NCBI RefSeq assembly: GCF_009866655.1
Contig: NZ_CP047420.1
Location: forward strand, 1,178,001 to 1,242,000
DNA length: 64,000 nucleotides
DNA from: Rathayibacter sp. VKM Ac-2804
GTDB taxonomy: Bacteria > Actinomycetota > Actinomycetes > Actinomycetales > Microbacteriaceae
Direction of reading: 5' to 3'
Both the position numbers and the translations under genes were made by a program. The number at the start of each line of letters is the position of its first letter. Position 1 is the first letter of the stretch. This document shows positions 46,793 through 57,038 of this stretch, piece by piece. Below the pieces are notes generated by a model. It had not been told where the DNA came from. It saw nothing but the letters and a program-made list of their open reading frames with translations, and did no database searches.

Positions 46793-48007
46793 ATGAACCG
46801 GATCACCGTCGCACTCCTCGCCGCCTTCGACGCCGCGCTCTCGGCGCTGATCGGCCTCGCGATCCCGCTCGTGCCGCTGACGATCCTCTGGGCCGTCCAG
46901 TACGACACGGCGGTCGACTGGAGCGTCTTCTGGCGCGTCGCCGCCGACGCCTGGCTGCTCGGTCACGGCGCGGATCTGCGGGCCGCCTTCGCCCCCGACT
47001 CGCCGCTCGCGCTCGGGCTGCCGGACGGCGGGCAGCCCTTCGCGATCACGCTCGCGCCGCTCGCCTTCGCCCTCCTCGCGATCCTCCTCGGCGCCCGCAC
47101 GGGCCGTCGTGCGCAGGAGTCGCCCTACCGGCTGCTCGGCATCGGCTCGGCGATCGCCACCTACCTCCTCGTCGCCCTCCTGGTCACCCTCGGTGCGACC
47201 ACCGACGTCGCGCGGGTGGACGTCGTGCAGGGCACCCTGCTCCCGCCGCTCGTCTTCGCGCTCGGCGTGGTGATCGGAGCGGCGACCCACTCGGCCCGCA
47301 GCGGCGAGCGCGACCCGATCGGCGAGTTCGCCGAGCGGACGCTGCACCGCCTCCCCGAGCCGGCCGCGCCGCTCGTCCTCGCCTCGCTGCGGGGCGGGAC
47401 GCTCGCAGCGGCCGGCGTGATCGGGGTCGCCGGCGTGCTCGTCGCGGTGCTGCTGGTGGCGGACTACGCCGCCGTCGTCGCGCTCTACGAGGGCCTCGGC
47501 GGCGAGGCGCTCGGCGGCCTCGCGCTGACGCTCGGGCAGCTGGCGATCCTCCCGAACCTGGTGATCTGGGCGGCGAGCTGGCTGATCGGGCCGGGCTTCG
47601 CCCTCGGCGCCGGGTCGTCCGTCGCTCCGGCCGGCACACTCCTCGGCCCGATCCCGTCGATCCCGGTGCTCGCCGCGCTGCCGCAGGGCGAGCTGTCGTT
47701 CGCCTTCCTCGGGCTGCTCGTGCCGCTGCTGGCGGGCTTCCTCGCCGGCTGGCGCCTGCGCGCGGAGGTCGTCGACGGGCTCGACGGCCGGTCGCTGCTG
47801 CGCTGGGGTGCGGCCGCGGCGGGTGGCATCGGCGTGGTCGGCGGTCTGCTGCTCGGGCTGCTCGCCTGGTTCTCGGCCGGGGCGGCCGGGCCGGGGCGCC
47901 TCGTGCAGGTCGGCCCGGACCCGTTGCTCGTCGGGGCGTTCGCGGCGCTCGAGCTGGCGCTCGCCGCGGGCCTCGGCCTCGCCGCCGGCCGCATCCGCCG
48001 CGGCTGA
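46793..48007 (+). CDS. perM: PerM-type polytopic membrane protein (DUF6350)
   Basis: 404 residues, about ten hydrophobic segments and almost no hydrophilic domain. It starts LLAAFDAALSALIGLAIPLVPLTILWAV and contains GQLAILPNLVIWAASWLIGPGFALGAGSSVAP, the conserved DUF6350 core. In mycobacteria PerM (Rv0955) stabilises the divisome, and lies as here directly upstream of purN-purH. Function is transferred from that context. TAGGCT (46777-46782) ends 10 bases before the ATG. Confidence 0.85.
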   Translation: MNRITVALLAAFDAALSALIGLAIPLVPLTILWAVQYDTAVDWSVFWRVAADAWLLGHGADLRAAFAPDSPLALGLPDGGQPFAITLAPLAFALLAILLGARTGRRAQESPYRLLGIGSAIATYLLVALLVTLGATTDVARVDVVQGTLLPPLVFALGVVIGAATHSARSGERDPIGEFAERTLHRLPEPAAPLVLASLRGGTLAAAGVIGVAGVLVAVLLVADYAAVVALYEGLGGEALGGLALTLGQLAILPNLVIWAASWLIGPGFALGAGSSVAPAGTLLGPIPSIPVLAALPQGELSFAFLGLLVPLLAGFLAGWRLRAEVVDGLDGRSLLRWGAAAAGGIGVVGGLLLGLLAWFSAGAAGPGRLVQVGPDPLLVGAFAALELALAAGLGLAAGRIRRG

Positions 48008-48062
48008 GCGCCGGGCCCGAGCGCCGGTGGTCGCCGCGGAGGCGTCCCCCTAGACTTGCGCA

Positions 48063-48656
48063 GTGCTGAAGTTGGTCGTCCTCATCTCCGGCGGTGGCTC
48101 CAATCTCCGCGCGCTGCTCGAGGCGACGCGCGACGACCGCTTCCCCGCCCGCGTCGTGGCGGTCGGCAGCGACACCGACGCCGACGGCCTCCGCCACGCC
48201 GAGGCGCACGACGTCCCCTCCTTCACCGTCACGCCCGGCGCGTTCGCCTCGCGCGACGCCTGGGGCGCCGAGCTGCTCGCGCAGATCCAGGGCTGGCAGC
48301 CCGACCTCGTCGTCTGCGCCGGCTTCATGCGGATCCTGCCGCCCGTCGTCGTCGACGCGCTCAGCCCGCGGATGATCAACACGCATCCCGCGCTGCTGCC
48401 GCACTTCCCCGGGGCGCACGCCGTCCGCGACGCCCTGGCCGCCGGCGCGACCGAGACCGGAGTGACGGTGCACGTCATCGACACCGGCGTCGACACCGGC
48501 CCGGTCATCGCCCAGGAGAGCCTCGCCGTGCTCCCGGGCGAGAGCGAGGCCGCGCTGCACGAGCGCATCAAGACCATCGAGCGTCGCCTGCTGGTGCAGA
48601 CGGTGCTCGACATCGCCCACGGAACCGTCGACCTCGAGGAGCTCGCCCGCGCATGA
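48063..48656 (+). CDS. purN: phosphoribosylglycinamide formyltransferase
   Basis: Third step of purine synthesis. 197 residues with [23 protein letters not shown] and the catalytic Asn-His-Asp set in [16 protein letters not shown] and [16 protein letters not shown] (48051-48056) ends 6 bases before the GTG: leaderless. The last bases overlap purH (ATGA). Confidence 0.97.
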   Translation: MLKLVVLISGGGSNLRALLEATRDDRFPARVVAVGSDTDADGLRHAEAHDVPSFTVTPGAFASRDAWGAELLAQIQGWQPDLVVCAGFMRILPPVVVDALSPRMINTHPALLPHFPGAHAVRDALAAGATETGVTVHVIDTGVDTGPVIAQESLAVLPGESEAALHERIKTIERRLLVQTVLDIAHGTVDLEELARA

Positions 48657-50260
48657 GCATCACCGCACACGACCCCAGCAGCTACGACGACCGCGACGTC
48701 GTCCCCGTCCGCCGGGCGCTGATCTCGGTCAGCGACAAGACCGGACTGCTCGAGCTCGCCTCGGCGCTCGCGGGCGCCGGCGTCGAGCTGGTCTCGACCG
48801 GCTCGACCGCCGCGACCATCCGCGACGCGGGCCACTCCGTGACCGACGTCTCGGCCGTGACCGGCTTCCCGGAGTCGCTCGACGGCCGGGTGAAGACCCT
48901 GCACCCCGGCGTGCACGCGGGCATCCTCGCCGACGTCCGCCTCGCCTCGCACCGCGAGCAGCTCGAGCAGCTCCGGATCGCGCCGTTCGAGCTCGTCGTG
49001 GTGAACCTCTACCCGTTCCGCGAGACCGTCGCCGGGGGCGCCGACGCGGCGACCGTGGTCGAGAACATCGACATCGGCGGCCCCGCCCTCGTCCGCGCCT
49101 CGGCGAAGAACCACGCGAACGTGGCGATCGTCGTCGACCCGGCCGACTACTCCGGCATCGTCGCCGCGCTCGGCAGCGGCGGCACGACCCTCGCCGCCCG
49201 CCGCACCCTCGCCGCGCGCGCCTTCGCGCACACCGCCTCGTACGACTCCGCCGTCGCCGCCTGGTTCGCCGGGCAGGAGGCGGGCGGAGAGTCGGAGTTC
49301 CCCGGCTCGGTCGAGATCCGCGGCACCCGGCAGCAGGTGCTCCGCTACGGCGAGAACTCGCACCAGAAGGCCGCGCTCTACGTCTCGCCCGACGGCACCG
49401 GCATCGCCCAGGCGCGCCAGCTGCACGGCAAGGAGATGTCGTACAACAACTTCGTCGACGCCGACGCGGCCGTCCGCGCGGCCTACGACTTCGTCCTCCC
49501 CGCCGTCGCGATCATCAAGCACGCCAACCCCTGCGGCATCGCCATCGCCGGAGCGAAGGCGATCGACCCGATCGCGTCCGCGCACCGCCGCGCTCACGAG
49601 TGCGACCCGGTGTCGGCCTTCGGCGGCGTCATCGCCGCGAACCGCACCGTCACCCTGGCGATGGCCGAGACGGTGAAGGAGATCTTCACCGAGGTCCTCG
49701 TCGCCCCCGGCTTCGAGCCCGAGGCCCTCGAGGTGCTCAAGACCAAGAAGAACCTGCGCCTGCTGCAGCTGCCGGACTTCTACGCCCCCGTCGAGACCGA
49801 GTTCAAGCAGATCTCCGGCGGCATCCTGCTGCAGGAGCCCGACCGCTTCGTCGGCGGCCCCGGCGAGGTCAGCTCCGGCTGGGAGCTCGTCGCCGGCGAG
49901 CCCGCCGACGCGGACACCATGCTCGACCTCGAGTTCGCCTGGAAGGCCTGCCGCGCCGTGAAGTCAAACGCGATCCTGCTCGCGAAGGGCGGCGCCTCCG
50001 TCGGCGTCGGCATGGGCCAGGTCAACCGCGTCGACTCCTGCCACCTCGCCGTCTCCCGCGCCGGCGACCGCGCCCCCGGCTCCGTCGCCGCCTCCGACGC
50101 GTTCTTCCCCTTCGCCGACGGCCTCGAGGTCCTCCTCGCCGCCGGCGTGAAGGCCGTCGTCCAGCCCGGCGGCTCCGTCCGCGACCCCGAGGTCATCGAC
50201 GCCGCGAAGCGCGCCGGCGTCACCATGTACACGACGGGGGAGCGGCACTTCTTCCACTGA
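48653..50260 (+). CDS. purH: bifunctional AICAR formyltransferase / IMP cyclohydrolase
   Basis: Last two steps of IMP synthesis. 535 residues: N-terminal MGS-like cyclohydrolase (about 1-200, [28 protein letters not shown]) and C-terminal formyltransferase with the lysine-histidine motif [13 protein letters not shown] and [15 protein letters not shown]. The ATG at 48653 overlaps purN by 4 bases. Its stop codon lies inside a perfect terminator hairpin. Confidence 0.97.
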   Translation: MSITAHDPSSYDDRDVVPVRRALISVSDKTGLLELASALAGAGVELVSTGSTAATIRDAGHSVTDVSAVTGFPESLDGRVKTLHPGVHAGILADVRLASHREQLEQLRIAPFELVVVNLYPFRETVAGGADAATVVENIDIGGPALVRASAKNHANVAIVVDPADYSGIVAALGSGGTTLAARRTLAARAFAHTASYDSAVAAWFAGQEAGGESEFPGSVEIRGTRQQVLRYGENSHQKAALYVSPDGTGIAQARQLHGKEMSYNNFVDADAAVRAAYDFVLPAVAIIKHANPCGIAIAGAKAIDPIASAHRRAHECDPVSAFGGVIAANRTVTLAMAETVKEIFTEVLVAPGFEPEALEVLKTKKNLRLLQLPDFYAPVETEFKQISGGILLQEPDRFVGGPGEVSSGWELVAGEPADADTMLDLEFAWKACRAVKSNAILLAKGGASVGVGMGQVNRVDSCHLAVSRAGDRAPGSVAASDAFFPFADGLEVLLAAGVKAVVQPGGSVRDPEVIDAAKRAGVTMYTTGERHFFH

Positions 50261-50276
50261 GCGCCGCAGGCGCTCA
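50258..50276 (+). terminator. purH terminator hairpin containing the stop codon
   Basis: TGAGCGCC (50258-50265), loop GCA, GGCGCTCA (50269-50276): an 8-bp perfect stem whose first three bases are the purH stop codon. Confidence 0.6.
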
Positions 50277-50280
50277 GTGG

Positions 50281-50680
50281 GCGCTGTCTTCCACGCCGCT
50301 CCCTGCGCGGCGTGGCGCGGTCGGCTCCTCGGGGTGGTGCGTTCCGCAGAGCGGGTCGCGTCGGCCGCCGCGGGAATCGCTTGGCACGCGATCCCCGCCG
50401 AGCGCCCTCTCCCGGCGCTGTCTTCCACGCCGCTCCCTGCGCGGCGTGGCGCGGTCGGCTCCGCGGGTGGTGCGTTCCGTATAGCGGGTCGCGTCGGCCG
50501 CCGCGGGAATCGCTTGGCACGCGATCCCCGCCGAGCGCCCTCTCCCGGCGCTGTCTTCCACGCCGCTCCCTGCGCGGCGTGGCGCGGTCGGCTTCTCGGG
50601 GTGGTGCGTTCCGCAGAGCGGGTCGCGTCGGCCGCCGCGGGAATCGCTTGGCACGCGATCCCCGCACGCGCCCTCTCCCT
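50281..50680. repeat. three-copy tandem repeat of about 134 bp
   Basis: Copies at 50281-50414, 50415-50547 and 50548-about 50680, each starting GCGCTGTCTTCCACGCC. They are near-identical; the second is one base shorter and has a few substitutions (CTCCGCGGG for CTCCTCGGGG, GTATAG for GCAGAG). Each unit contains a hairpin CACGCCGC/GCGGCGTG and the segment GGGAATCGCTTGGCACGCGA. The non-coding nature is inferred: open frames through it exist in several phases on both strands. Confidence 0.9.
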
Positions 50681-50714
50681 TTCGGGAGTCGCGGTCTCGA
50701 CGCGTCACTCTCCC

Positions 50715-50750
50715 CAAGTTGCGGTAGTGGCGCGCGACTACCGCGACTTG
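50715..50750. repeat. 14-bp inverted repeat with one mismatch
   Basis: CAAGTTGCGGTAGT (50715-50728) and ACTACCGCGACTTG (50737-50750) pair with one mismatch around an 8-base loop GGCGCGCG. It lies in the gene-free region between the tandem repeat and the dimethylargininase gene. Confidence 0.7.
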
Positions 50751-50856
50751 TGAGGAGTGGCGGGGGAGCGGGCGCGGCACGGCCCGGGCGCCGCTCTCAG
50801 ACTGCTGCGAGGGTCCGGCCAGGGGCGGCAGGGGTGCGGGCGCGTAAGGTCTGCGG

Positions 50857-52125
50857 GTGCCCTCCGACTCGACGCTCCGCGCGCCCACCGCCCCGCCCGC
50901 CGCCACCGCCCCGACCGTGAGGCGGCGCCTGCTGACGGCGCTCGCCGCCGCGGCCGCCACGGCGGTCGCGGCCCACCTCGCCAATCTGCTCGCCTTCTTC
51001 ATCGGCAACCAGCTGGCGCCGACGTCGATCCCGCAGGTCAACGCCTACTTCCTGCTCTCGAGCGTGCTCGCCTTCGTGGTGGTGCTCGTGCTCGCCGCGG
51101 CCGGGCTGCTCGCCCGCGCGTGGACGGCCGCGATCGCCGGACTCGTCGCGGGGCTCGTCGGCGCCGTCTTCGGCACCCTCGTGCAGGCCAGCGCGACGGG
51201 CGACCCCATCACCGGCGCGGTCTGGTTCTCCATCGTGCAGACCTTCGGCGGGCTCAACCTCGTCTTCCTGCTCGCCTTCGTGATCGCCGCCGCCACCCTC
51301 GGCCACCGCATCGCCATCGCCTCGACGGCCACCCGCGCCACGACGGCCGCCGCCGCCCGTCCGGAGCGCCGCATCGCCCTCGTCCGGCAGCCCGCGACCG
51401 ACCTCGACGCCGGCGAGCTGACGCACCTCGACCGCGTCCCCGTCGACCGGGAGAAGGCGCAGCAGCAGTGGGAGGCCTACGTCGACGCGCTCGAGGAGGC
51501 CGGCTGGGAGACCGTCGAGGTCGCTCCCGCGCTCGCGATGCCCGACTCCGTCTTCCTCGAGGACGCGCTGCTCGTCGTCGACGGCCACGCCGTCCTCACC
51601 CGCCCGGGCGCCGCGTCGCGCCGCGGCGAGGTCGAGGGCGCGGAGGAGGCCGCCCGCGCCCTCGACCTGGTCGTGCACCGGATCGAGGCGCCCGGCACCC
51701 TCGAGGGCGGCGACGTCCTGCGCGTCGGCTCCACCGTCTACGTGGGCCGCGGCGGCCGCACCAACGCCGACGGGATCGCGCAGCTGCGGGCCCTGCTCCG
51801 CCCGCTCGGCCTGGCGGTCGTGGCGGTCCCGCTCACCCGGGTGCTGCACCTCAAGAGCGCGGTGACCGCGCTGCCCGACGGCACCGTGATCGGCTGGGAG
51901 GCCGTCGTCGACGAGCCGCGGCTGTTCCCCTCGTTCCTGCCGATGCCGGAGGAGGGCGGTGCGCACGTGGTCGTGCTCGCCCCGGACACGCTGCTGATGG
52001 CGGCGTCCGCGCCGCGCAGCGCGGAGCTGCTCCGCGACCTCGGCTACCGCGTCGTGTCCGTCGACGTCTCGGAGTTCGAGAAGCTCGAGGGCTGCGTCAC
52101 CTGCCTGTCGGTGCGGGTGCGCTGA
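50857..52125 (+). CDS. dimethylargininase fused to an N-terminal four-helix membrane domain
   Basis: 422 residues. About 1-160 contain four transmembrane segments (near 25-52, 63-87, 90-112, 127-152). Residues 170-422 form a DDAH-type amidinotransferase-fold enzyme: [24 protein letters not shown], catalytic His331 in [13 protein letters not shown] and the catalytic cysteine (probably Cys416) in [12 protein letters not shown] hydrolyses N-methylated arginines to citrulline. Stand-alone DDAH is about 255-285 residues and soluble; here the enzyme would be tethered to the inner face of the membrane. TAAGGT (50845-50850) ends 6 bases before the GTG: leaderless. Confidence 0.86.
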   Translation: MPSDSTLRAPTAPPAATAPTVRRRLLTALAAAAATAVAAHLANLLAFFIGNQLAPTSIPQVNAYFLLSSVLAFVVVLVLAAAGLLARAWTAAIAGLVAGLVGAVFGTLVQASATGDPITGAVWFSIVQTFGGLNLVFLLAFVIAAATLGHRIAIASTATRATTAAAARPERRIALVRQPATDLDAGELTHLDRVPVDREKAQQQWEAYVDALEEAGWETVEVAPALAMPDSVFLEDALLVVDGHAVLTRPGAASRRGEVEGAEEAARALDLVVHRIEAPGTLEGGDVLRVGSTVYVGRGGRTNADGIAQLRALLRPLGLAVVAVPLTRVLHLKSAVTALPDGTVIGWEAVVDEPRLFPSFLPMPEEGGAHVVVLAPDTLLMAASAPRSAELLRDLGYRVVSVDVSEFEKLEGCVTCLSVRVR

Positions 52126-52327
52126 CGCCGGGCAGCGGCCCGGGTGCCGGCCGCGTCGGCGCTGCGGGGATCCGCGACAGTGGTCGCGGGCGGCACTGGA
52201 CGCCGTCGGCGGGCCGGGTATAGCCTTCAAGGCTGCCCAGGGCCCGGAACGGGCCGGCGGCATCCCCGGCCCCCTGAGTGCTCGCGCATCCGGAGGGCTC
52301 CGTCCTCCGTCGCGAAAGCCCAGCACC

Positions 52328-54229
52328 GTGCTCGCACAGTCCTCTCCGCCCGCCGCTCCGAAGCGCCCGAACACGCTCCGCACCCTGCTGCGCCTGGTCC
52401 CGTTCGTCGGCGACGCGCTGCCGCGCCTGGTCGGCGGCATCGCGATCGCGCTCGTGGCGAGCCTCGTCTCGCTCGCGATCCCGATCGTCCTGCAGCAGCT
52501 GGTCGACGGACCGCTCGGCGACGGCGCGACCGCCGCCGGCTCCGGCGACCTCGGCCCGCTGATCGGCCCGGTCGTCGTCGTGCTCCTGCTCGGCGTGCTC
52601 GAGGCCGCCGCGATCGCGCTGCGGCGCCGGATGGTGCTCACGCCGAGCACGCGCGTCGAGGCGCGGATGCGCACCGCGCTCTACCGCCAGCTCCAGGACC
52701 TGCCCGTCTCGTTCCACGACCGCTGGCAGAGCGGGCAGCTCCTCTCCCGGGCGATGAGCGACCTCAGCCTCATCCGCCGCTGGATCGCCTTCGGCTTCGT
52801 GCTGCTCGTGGTGAACGCGCTGACGATCGTCGTCGGCTTCGGCGTGCTCGTCTACTGGAACCCGATCCTCGGCGCGCTCTTCGTGGCCTGCTCGATCCCG
52901 GTCTGGATCTACGGCTTCGCCTTCGAGAAGCGCTATTCGAGCATCGCGCGCCGCAGCCAGGACCAGGCCGGCGACCTCGCCACCACGGTCGAGCAGTCGG
53001 TGCACGGCATCCGCGTCCTCAAGGCCTTCGGCCGCCACCAGCACGCGCTCGCCGGCTTCGCCGACCAGGCGGAGAAGCTGCGCGGCACGGAGGTGGAGAA
53101 GGCGAAGGCCATCGCGGGCATCTGGGTGGTCCTGCTGCTCATCCCCGACATCGCCTTCGCGCTCTGCCTCCTCGCCGGCGTCTGGCTCGCCGCGGACGGG
53201 CAGCTCAGCGTCGGCGAGCTCTTCGCCTTCTTCGCCACCGCCACGGTGCTGCGGTGGCCGGTCGAGTCGATCGGCTTCCTCCTCTCGATGACGTTCGACG
53301 CGCGCACCGCCGTCGACCGCTACTTCGAGGTGATGGACAGCCGGAACACGATCATCGATCCGGAGTCGCCCGAGACGATCGCCCGTCCGCTCGGCCGGGT
53401 GCGCTTCCGCGGCGTGCACTTCCGCTACCAGGACGCTCCGGAGCGCTTCCCGGACCTCCTCGACGGCGTCGACCTCGAGGTCGAGCCCGGTGAGACGATG
53501 GCGCTCGTCGGCCTCACCGGCTCCGGCAAGACCACGCTGACCGCCCTGCTGCCGCGGCTCTACGACGTGACCGGCGGAGCGATCGAGATCGACGGCGTCG
53601 ACGTGCGGCAGCTGCGCCGCGACGAGCTGCGCTCCCACGTCGGCATGGCCTTCGAGGACGCGACGCTCTTCTCCACCTCGGTGCGCGAGAACGTGCTGCT
53701 CGGCCGCCCCGACGCGACGGAGGAGGAGCTGCTCGAGGCGCTCGAAATCGCACAGGCCGACTTCGTGCACACCCTTCCCGACGGGCTCGACACCACCGTC
53801 GGCGAGGAGGGGATGAGCCTCTCCGGCGGCCAGCGCCAGCGGCTCGCCCTCGCCCGCGCGATCGCTGCGCGGCCCGCCGTCCTCGTCCTCGACGACCCGC
53901 TGTCCGCCCTCGACGTCGACACGGAGGCACGGGTCGAGAAGGGACTGCGCCGCGTGCTCGGCGACACCACCGCGCTGATCGTCGCCCACCGCCCCTCGAC
54001 GGTGGCCCTCGCCGACCGCGTCGCCCTCCTCGAGGAGGGCCGCGTCACTGCGGTCGGCACCCACACCGAGCTGCTCGCGAGCAGCCCGCACTACCGCTTC
54101 GTCATCTCGAGCCTCGAGGAGGACGAGCTCGCCCGCCCGCGCGGCACCGAGCGCGTCGGCTCCCGCCCGCGCATCGAGGCCGAGCTGACGGACCTGACCG
54201 ACCTCACGGAGCTGGAGACCAGATCATGA
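52328..54229 (+). CDS. heterodimeric ABC exporter subunit with degenerate nucleotide site
   Basis: 633 residues: six-helix exporter domain (about 25-330), then the ATPase domain with Walker [10 protein letters not shown], signature [15 protein letters not shown] and Walker [13 protein letters not shown], where the usual catalytic Glu after the Walker B Asp is Asp. This matches the non-catalytic half of TM287/288- or BmrCD-type heterodimers. Overlaps the next gene by 4 bases (ATGA). The GTG start is not preceded by a strong ribosome-binding site. Drug or lipid export is likely; substrate unknown. Confidence 0.9.
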   Translation: MLAQSSPPAAPKRPNTLRTLLRLVPFVGDALPRLVGGIAIALVASLVSLAIPIVLQQLVDGPLGDGATAAGSGDLGPLIGPVVVVLLLGVLEAAAIALRRRMVLTPSTRVEARMRTALYRQLQDLPVSFHDRWQSGQLLSRAMSDLSLIRRWIAFGFVLLVVNALTIVVGFGVLVYWNPILGALFVACSIPVWIYGFAFEKRYSSIARRSQDQAGDLATTVEQSVHGIRVLKAFGRHQHALAGFADQAEKLRGTEVEKAKAIAGIWVVLLLIPDIAFALCLLAGVWLAADGQLSVGELFAFFATATVLRWPVESIGFLLSMTFDARTAVDRYFEVMDSRNTIIDPESPETIARPLGRVRFRGVHFRYQDAPERFPDLLDGVDLEVEPGETMALVGLTGSGKTTLTALLPRLYDVTGGAIEIDGVDVRQLRRDELRSHVGMAFEDATLFSTSVRENVLLGRPDATEEELLEALEIAQADFVHTLPDGLDTTVGEEGMSLSGGQRQRLALARAIAARPAVLVLDDPLSALDVDTEARVEKGLRRVLGDTTALIVAHRPSTVALADRVALLEEGRVTAVGTHTELLASSPHYRFVISSLEEDELARPRGTERVGSRPRIEAELTDLTDLTELETRS

Positions 54230-56028
54230 GCACGCTCGGATCGACCGAGGAGCGCGACGACCTCACCCGCGCGGAGTCGGCGGCCCTGCGCCGGCGCTCG
54301 CTCGCCCTGCTGGGGTCGCTGCTGCGCCCGCTGCGGATGCGGCTGGTGCTGACCGCGGTCGTCGTGGTCGTCTCGACCGCGGCCCAGGTCGCCGGACCGG
54401 CGCTGATCGCGCTCGGGATCGACAACGGCCTGCCCGCCGTGCTCGACGGCGATGCGACCCCGCTCGCCCTCACCGTGATCGCCTACGTGCTGACCGGCGT
54501 GATCGGCGCGGTCCTCGTCGCCTGGTACACCGTGCTGTCCGCGCGGGTGAGCCAGACGATCCTGATCGACCTGCGCAAGCGCGTCTTCCTGCACACCCAG
54601 AAGCTGAGCCTCGAGTTCCACGAGAACTACACCTCCGGGCGGATCATCTCGCGCCAGACCAGCGACCTCGACTCGATCCGCGAGCTGCTCGACTCCGGCA
54701 TCAACCAGCTGGTGCAGGGCGCCCTCTACATGGGCTTCGTCGCCATCGCGCTCGTCTCGCTCGACGGCGTCAGCGGTCTCGTGCTCGCCTGCGCGCTCGT
54801 GCCGCTCGCGATCCTGACCCGCTGGTTCCAGAAGCGGTCGCAGTCGCTGTTCCGCGGGACCCGCGTCGCCTCGTCCCGTCTGATCGTGCAGTTCGTCGAG
54901 ACGATGACGGGCATCCGCGCCGTGCAGACCTTCCGCACCCAGGAGCGCAACGAGTCGGCCTTCGGCGTCGTCGTCGAGCGCTACCGGGTCGCCTACAAGA
55001 AGGTCTTCGGCGTCTTCGGCACCTTCGACCCCGGTCTCGTGCTGATCGGCAACGTGACGATGGCGGCCGTGCTCTTCTTCGGCGGGATGCGCGTGCTCGA
55101 CGGCGGTCTCGAGATCGGCGCCCTGCTCGGCGTGCTGCTCTACACCCGCCGCTTCTTCGCGCCGGTGCAGGAGATGGCGATGTTCTACAACTCCTACCAG
55201 TCCGCCGCGGCCGCGCTCGAGAAGATCTCGGGCGTCCTCGCGGAGGAGCAGAGCGTCCCGGATCCGGCGCACCCGGTGGACCTGCGCGAGGCGCGCGGTG
55301 CGCTCGGCTTCGAGGGGGTCCGCTTCGCCTACACGACCGATCGCGAGATCCTGCCGCGCTTCGATCTGCGGATCCCCGCCGGCCAGACCATCGCGCTGGT
55401 CGGCTCGACGGGCGCCGGCAAGTCGACGCTGGCCAAGCTCATCTCGCGCTTCTACGACCCGACCGACGGAGTGGTGACGCTCGACGGCGTCGACCTGCGA
55501 CAGCTGCACCCGAAGGACCTGCGCCGCGCGATCGTGATGGTGACCCAGGAGGCGTACCTCTTCTCCGGCTCCGTCGCCGACAACATCGCGATCGGCCGGC
55601 CCTCGGCCTCCTACGACGAGATCGTCGACGCGGCGAAGGCGGTCGGCGCGCACGCGTTCATCCAGGCGCTGCCGGACGGCTACGACACCGACGTGAACAA
55701 GCGCGGCGGGCGGGTCTCGGCCGGGCAGCGCCAGCTGATCTCGTTCGCGCGCGCATTCCTGGCGGACCCGGCGGTGCTGATCCTGGACGAGGCGACCTCC
55801 TCGCTCGACATCCCGAGCGAGCGGCTGGTGCAGCTCGGTCTGCAGACGCTGCTCGCCGATCGGACCGCGGTGATCATCGCGCACCGGCTCTCGACGGTCG
55901 CCATCGCCGACCGGGTGCTGGTGATGGAGCACGGCCGGATCGTCGAGGACGGGACCCCGGAGGCGCTCATCGCCGGCGACGGCCGCTTCGCCACCCTGCA
56001 CGCGGCCTGGCGCGACTCCCTCGTCTAG
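54226..56028 (+). CDS. heterodimeric ABC exporter subunit with consensus nucleotide site
   Basis: 600 residues: six-helix exporter domain (about 30-335), then Walker [10 protein letters not shown], signature [15 protein letters not shown] (Ala for the second Ser-Gly position) and Walker [11 protein letters not shown] with the catalytic Glu, plus the IIAHRLST switch. It pairs with the preceding subunit; the two genes are translationally coupled. The signature SAGQ is a mild deviation from SGGQ. Confidence 0.92.
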   Translation: MSTLGSTEERDDLTRAESAALRRRSLALLGSLLRPLRMRLVLTAVVVVVSTAAQVAGPALIALGIDNGLPAVLDGDATPLALTVIAYVLTGVIGAVLVAWYTVLSARVSQTILIDLRKRVFLHTQKLSLEFHENYTSGRIISRQTSDLDSIRELLDSGINQLVQGALYMGFVAIALVSLDGVSGLVLACALVPLAILTRWFQKRSQSLFRGTRVASSRLIVQFVETMTGIRAVQTFRTQERNESAFGVVVERYRVAYKKVFGVFGTFDPGLVLIGNVTMAAVLFFGGMRVLDGGLEIGALLGVLLYTRRFFAPVQEMAMFYNSYQSAAAALEKISGVLAEEQSVPDPAHPVDLREARGALGFEGVRFAYTTDREILPRFDLRIPAGQTIALVGSTGAGKSTLAKLISRFYDPTDGVVTLDGVDLRQLHPKDLRRAIVMVTQEAYLFSGSVADNIAIGRPSASYDEIVDAAKAVGAHAFIQALPDGYDTDVNKRGGRVSAGQRQLISFARAFLADPAVLILDEATSSLDIPSERLVQLGLQTLLADRTAVIIAHRLSTVAIADRVLVMEHGRIVEDGTPEALIAGDGRFATLHAAWRDSLV

Positions 56029-56049
56029 CGGCCGGAGCGGCCGCCGCGG

Positions 56050-56379
56050 TCAGGGTGTCCAGCGCGCGGCGCGGACGTCCACCCGGTAGCCGCTCGGCGT
56101 CGTGACCAGCGGCGTGCCCTCGCGCTCGTAGTGCTCGCGGGCGCGCTCCTCGTGTCCGACGGCGGGAGCGCCGCCGGAGCGGACCACGCGCCACCAGGCG
56201 ACGTCGGAGCCGTAGCGGGCGAGGACGGTGCCGACCGCGCGTGCGGCGCGGGTGCCGAGTACCGCGGCGATCTCTCCGTAGGCCATCACGCGGCCGGGCG
56301 GGATCGCCTCGACGACGGCGAGCACCGCGGAGACGAAGTCGGCGGGGTCCGCCTCTCCGTCCTCAGGACGAGCGGTCAG
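56050..56379 (-). CDS. alkyltransferase-like (MGMT-family) protein; probable CTG start
   Basis: Resembles the DNA-binding domain of O6-alkylguanine-DNA alkyltransferases: [29 protein letters not shown]. The PCHR active-site motif is absent (WWRVVRSGG instead), as in ATL proteins that flag alkylated guanine for excision repair. The first ATG/GTG/TTG in frame is GTG 56325 (91 residues), but that cuts into the conserved [12 protein letters not shown] helix. The frame stays open to CTG 56379, which overlaps the stop of the GNAT gene (CTGA), giving 109 residues. I list the longer form. Confidence 0.8.
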   Translation of the reverse strand: MTARPEDGEADPADFVSAVLAVVEAIPPGRVMAYGEIAAVLGTRAARAVGTVLARYGSDVAWWRVVRSGGAPAVGHEERAREHYEREGTPLVTTPSGYRVDVRAARWTP

Positions 56380-56825
56380 AGCTTCAGCGCCCCGATGTTC
56401 TCGCCGTACGGAGTCTCGCCGATGACCTCGAAGCCGATCCAGCGGAAGAACTGCTCGGGACCGTCCGCACCCGACTCCCAGATCACGGTGAGGGTGTCGA
56501 AGCCGCGGGCGCGCGCCTCGTCGGCGGCGGCGCGGACGGCGAAGGTGCCGACGCCGCGGCCCTGCTTCGCCGCGTCGATGTTGATCCGCCAGATGCAGCT
56601 GCGGAACTCCTCGGGCGCCTGCGGGTCGAAGTGCGCGTGGATGAAGCCGACGAGCTCGTCGCCGTCGAGGATCGCCCGCTGCCAGGCGGCGCCGGGGTCG
56701 ATCACGGCGGCCGCGGCGGAGTACGACTCCGGTGCGACGAACTGCTCCTGACCCGGTTTGAGGCTCAGTCCGTTGACGGCGGAGATGTTCGCGGCCGACA
56801 GCTCTTCCAGGCGGAGGTCACTCAT
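56376..56825 (-). CDS. GNAT-family N-acetyltransferase
   Basis: 149 residues with the acetyl-CoA loop [21 protein letters not shown] and [12 protein letters not shown], a standard single-domain GNAT. Substrate unknown. The ATG at 56825 has TAGATT (56833-56838, minus) ending 7 bases upstream: leaderless. It ends overlapping the alkyltransferase-like gene, so the two form an operon. Confidence 0.87.
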   Translation of the reverse strand: MSDLRLEELSAANISAVNGLSLKPGQEQFVAPESYSAAAAVIDPGAAWQRAILDGDELVGFIHAHFDPQAPEEFRSCIWRINIDAAKQGRGVGTFAVRAAADEARARGFDTLTVIWESGADGPEQFFRWIGFEVIGETPYGENIGALKL

Positions 56826-56922
56826 GCGGCCCAATCTAGCGGCCCGGCCGGACGGCGGTCATCCTCCTCGCGGACGACCGACGCGTTCCGCGGGGTGCGC
56901 GAGTCGGTCCGCCGCAGAACTG

Positions 56923-56958
56923 TCTCGACATCGAGATACTTCAGGCCTCGGGTAGGCT
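56923..56958 (+). promoter_or_regulatory. icd promoter with palindromic operator candidate
   Basis: TAGGCT (56953-56958) is the -10. A palindrome TCTCGA-CA-TCGAGA (56923-56936) covers the expected -35 region, placing a dimeric regulator directly over the promoter. The leader to the icd ATG is about 75 bases. The regulator is not identified. Confidence 0.55.
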
Positions 56959-57038
56959 GGTCGAGGCCGTCTGGAGCGGCCGCGGAGCCACCCGTCCCTC
57001 GCAGCAGCGGGCCGGTGCAACGAGACCCTGGGAGTGCA

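Noticed and set aside
44162..47347. Minus-strand open frame of about 1060 codons
   Set aside because: Shadow of the LLM, TMEM175-like and perM genes in the wrong frame; no motif.
50281..50680. CRISPR array
   Set aside because: Units are 134 bp and near-identical throughout, without the alternation of short repeats and unique spacers, and no cas gene is present.
50277..50753. Repetitive 158-residue protein across the tandem repeat
   Set aside because: Several frames on both strands are open through the repeat, no ribosome-binding site is seen, and the repeat period (134, 133) is not a multiple of three, so no frame encodes a constant repeat.
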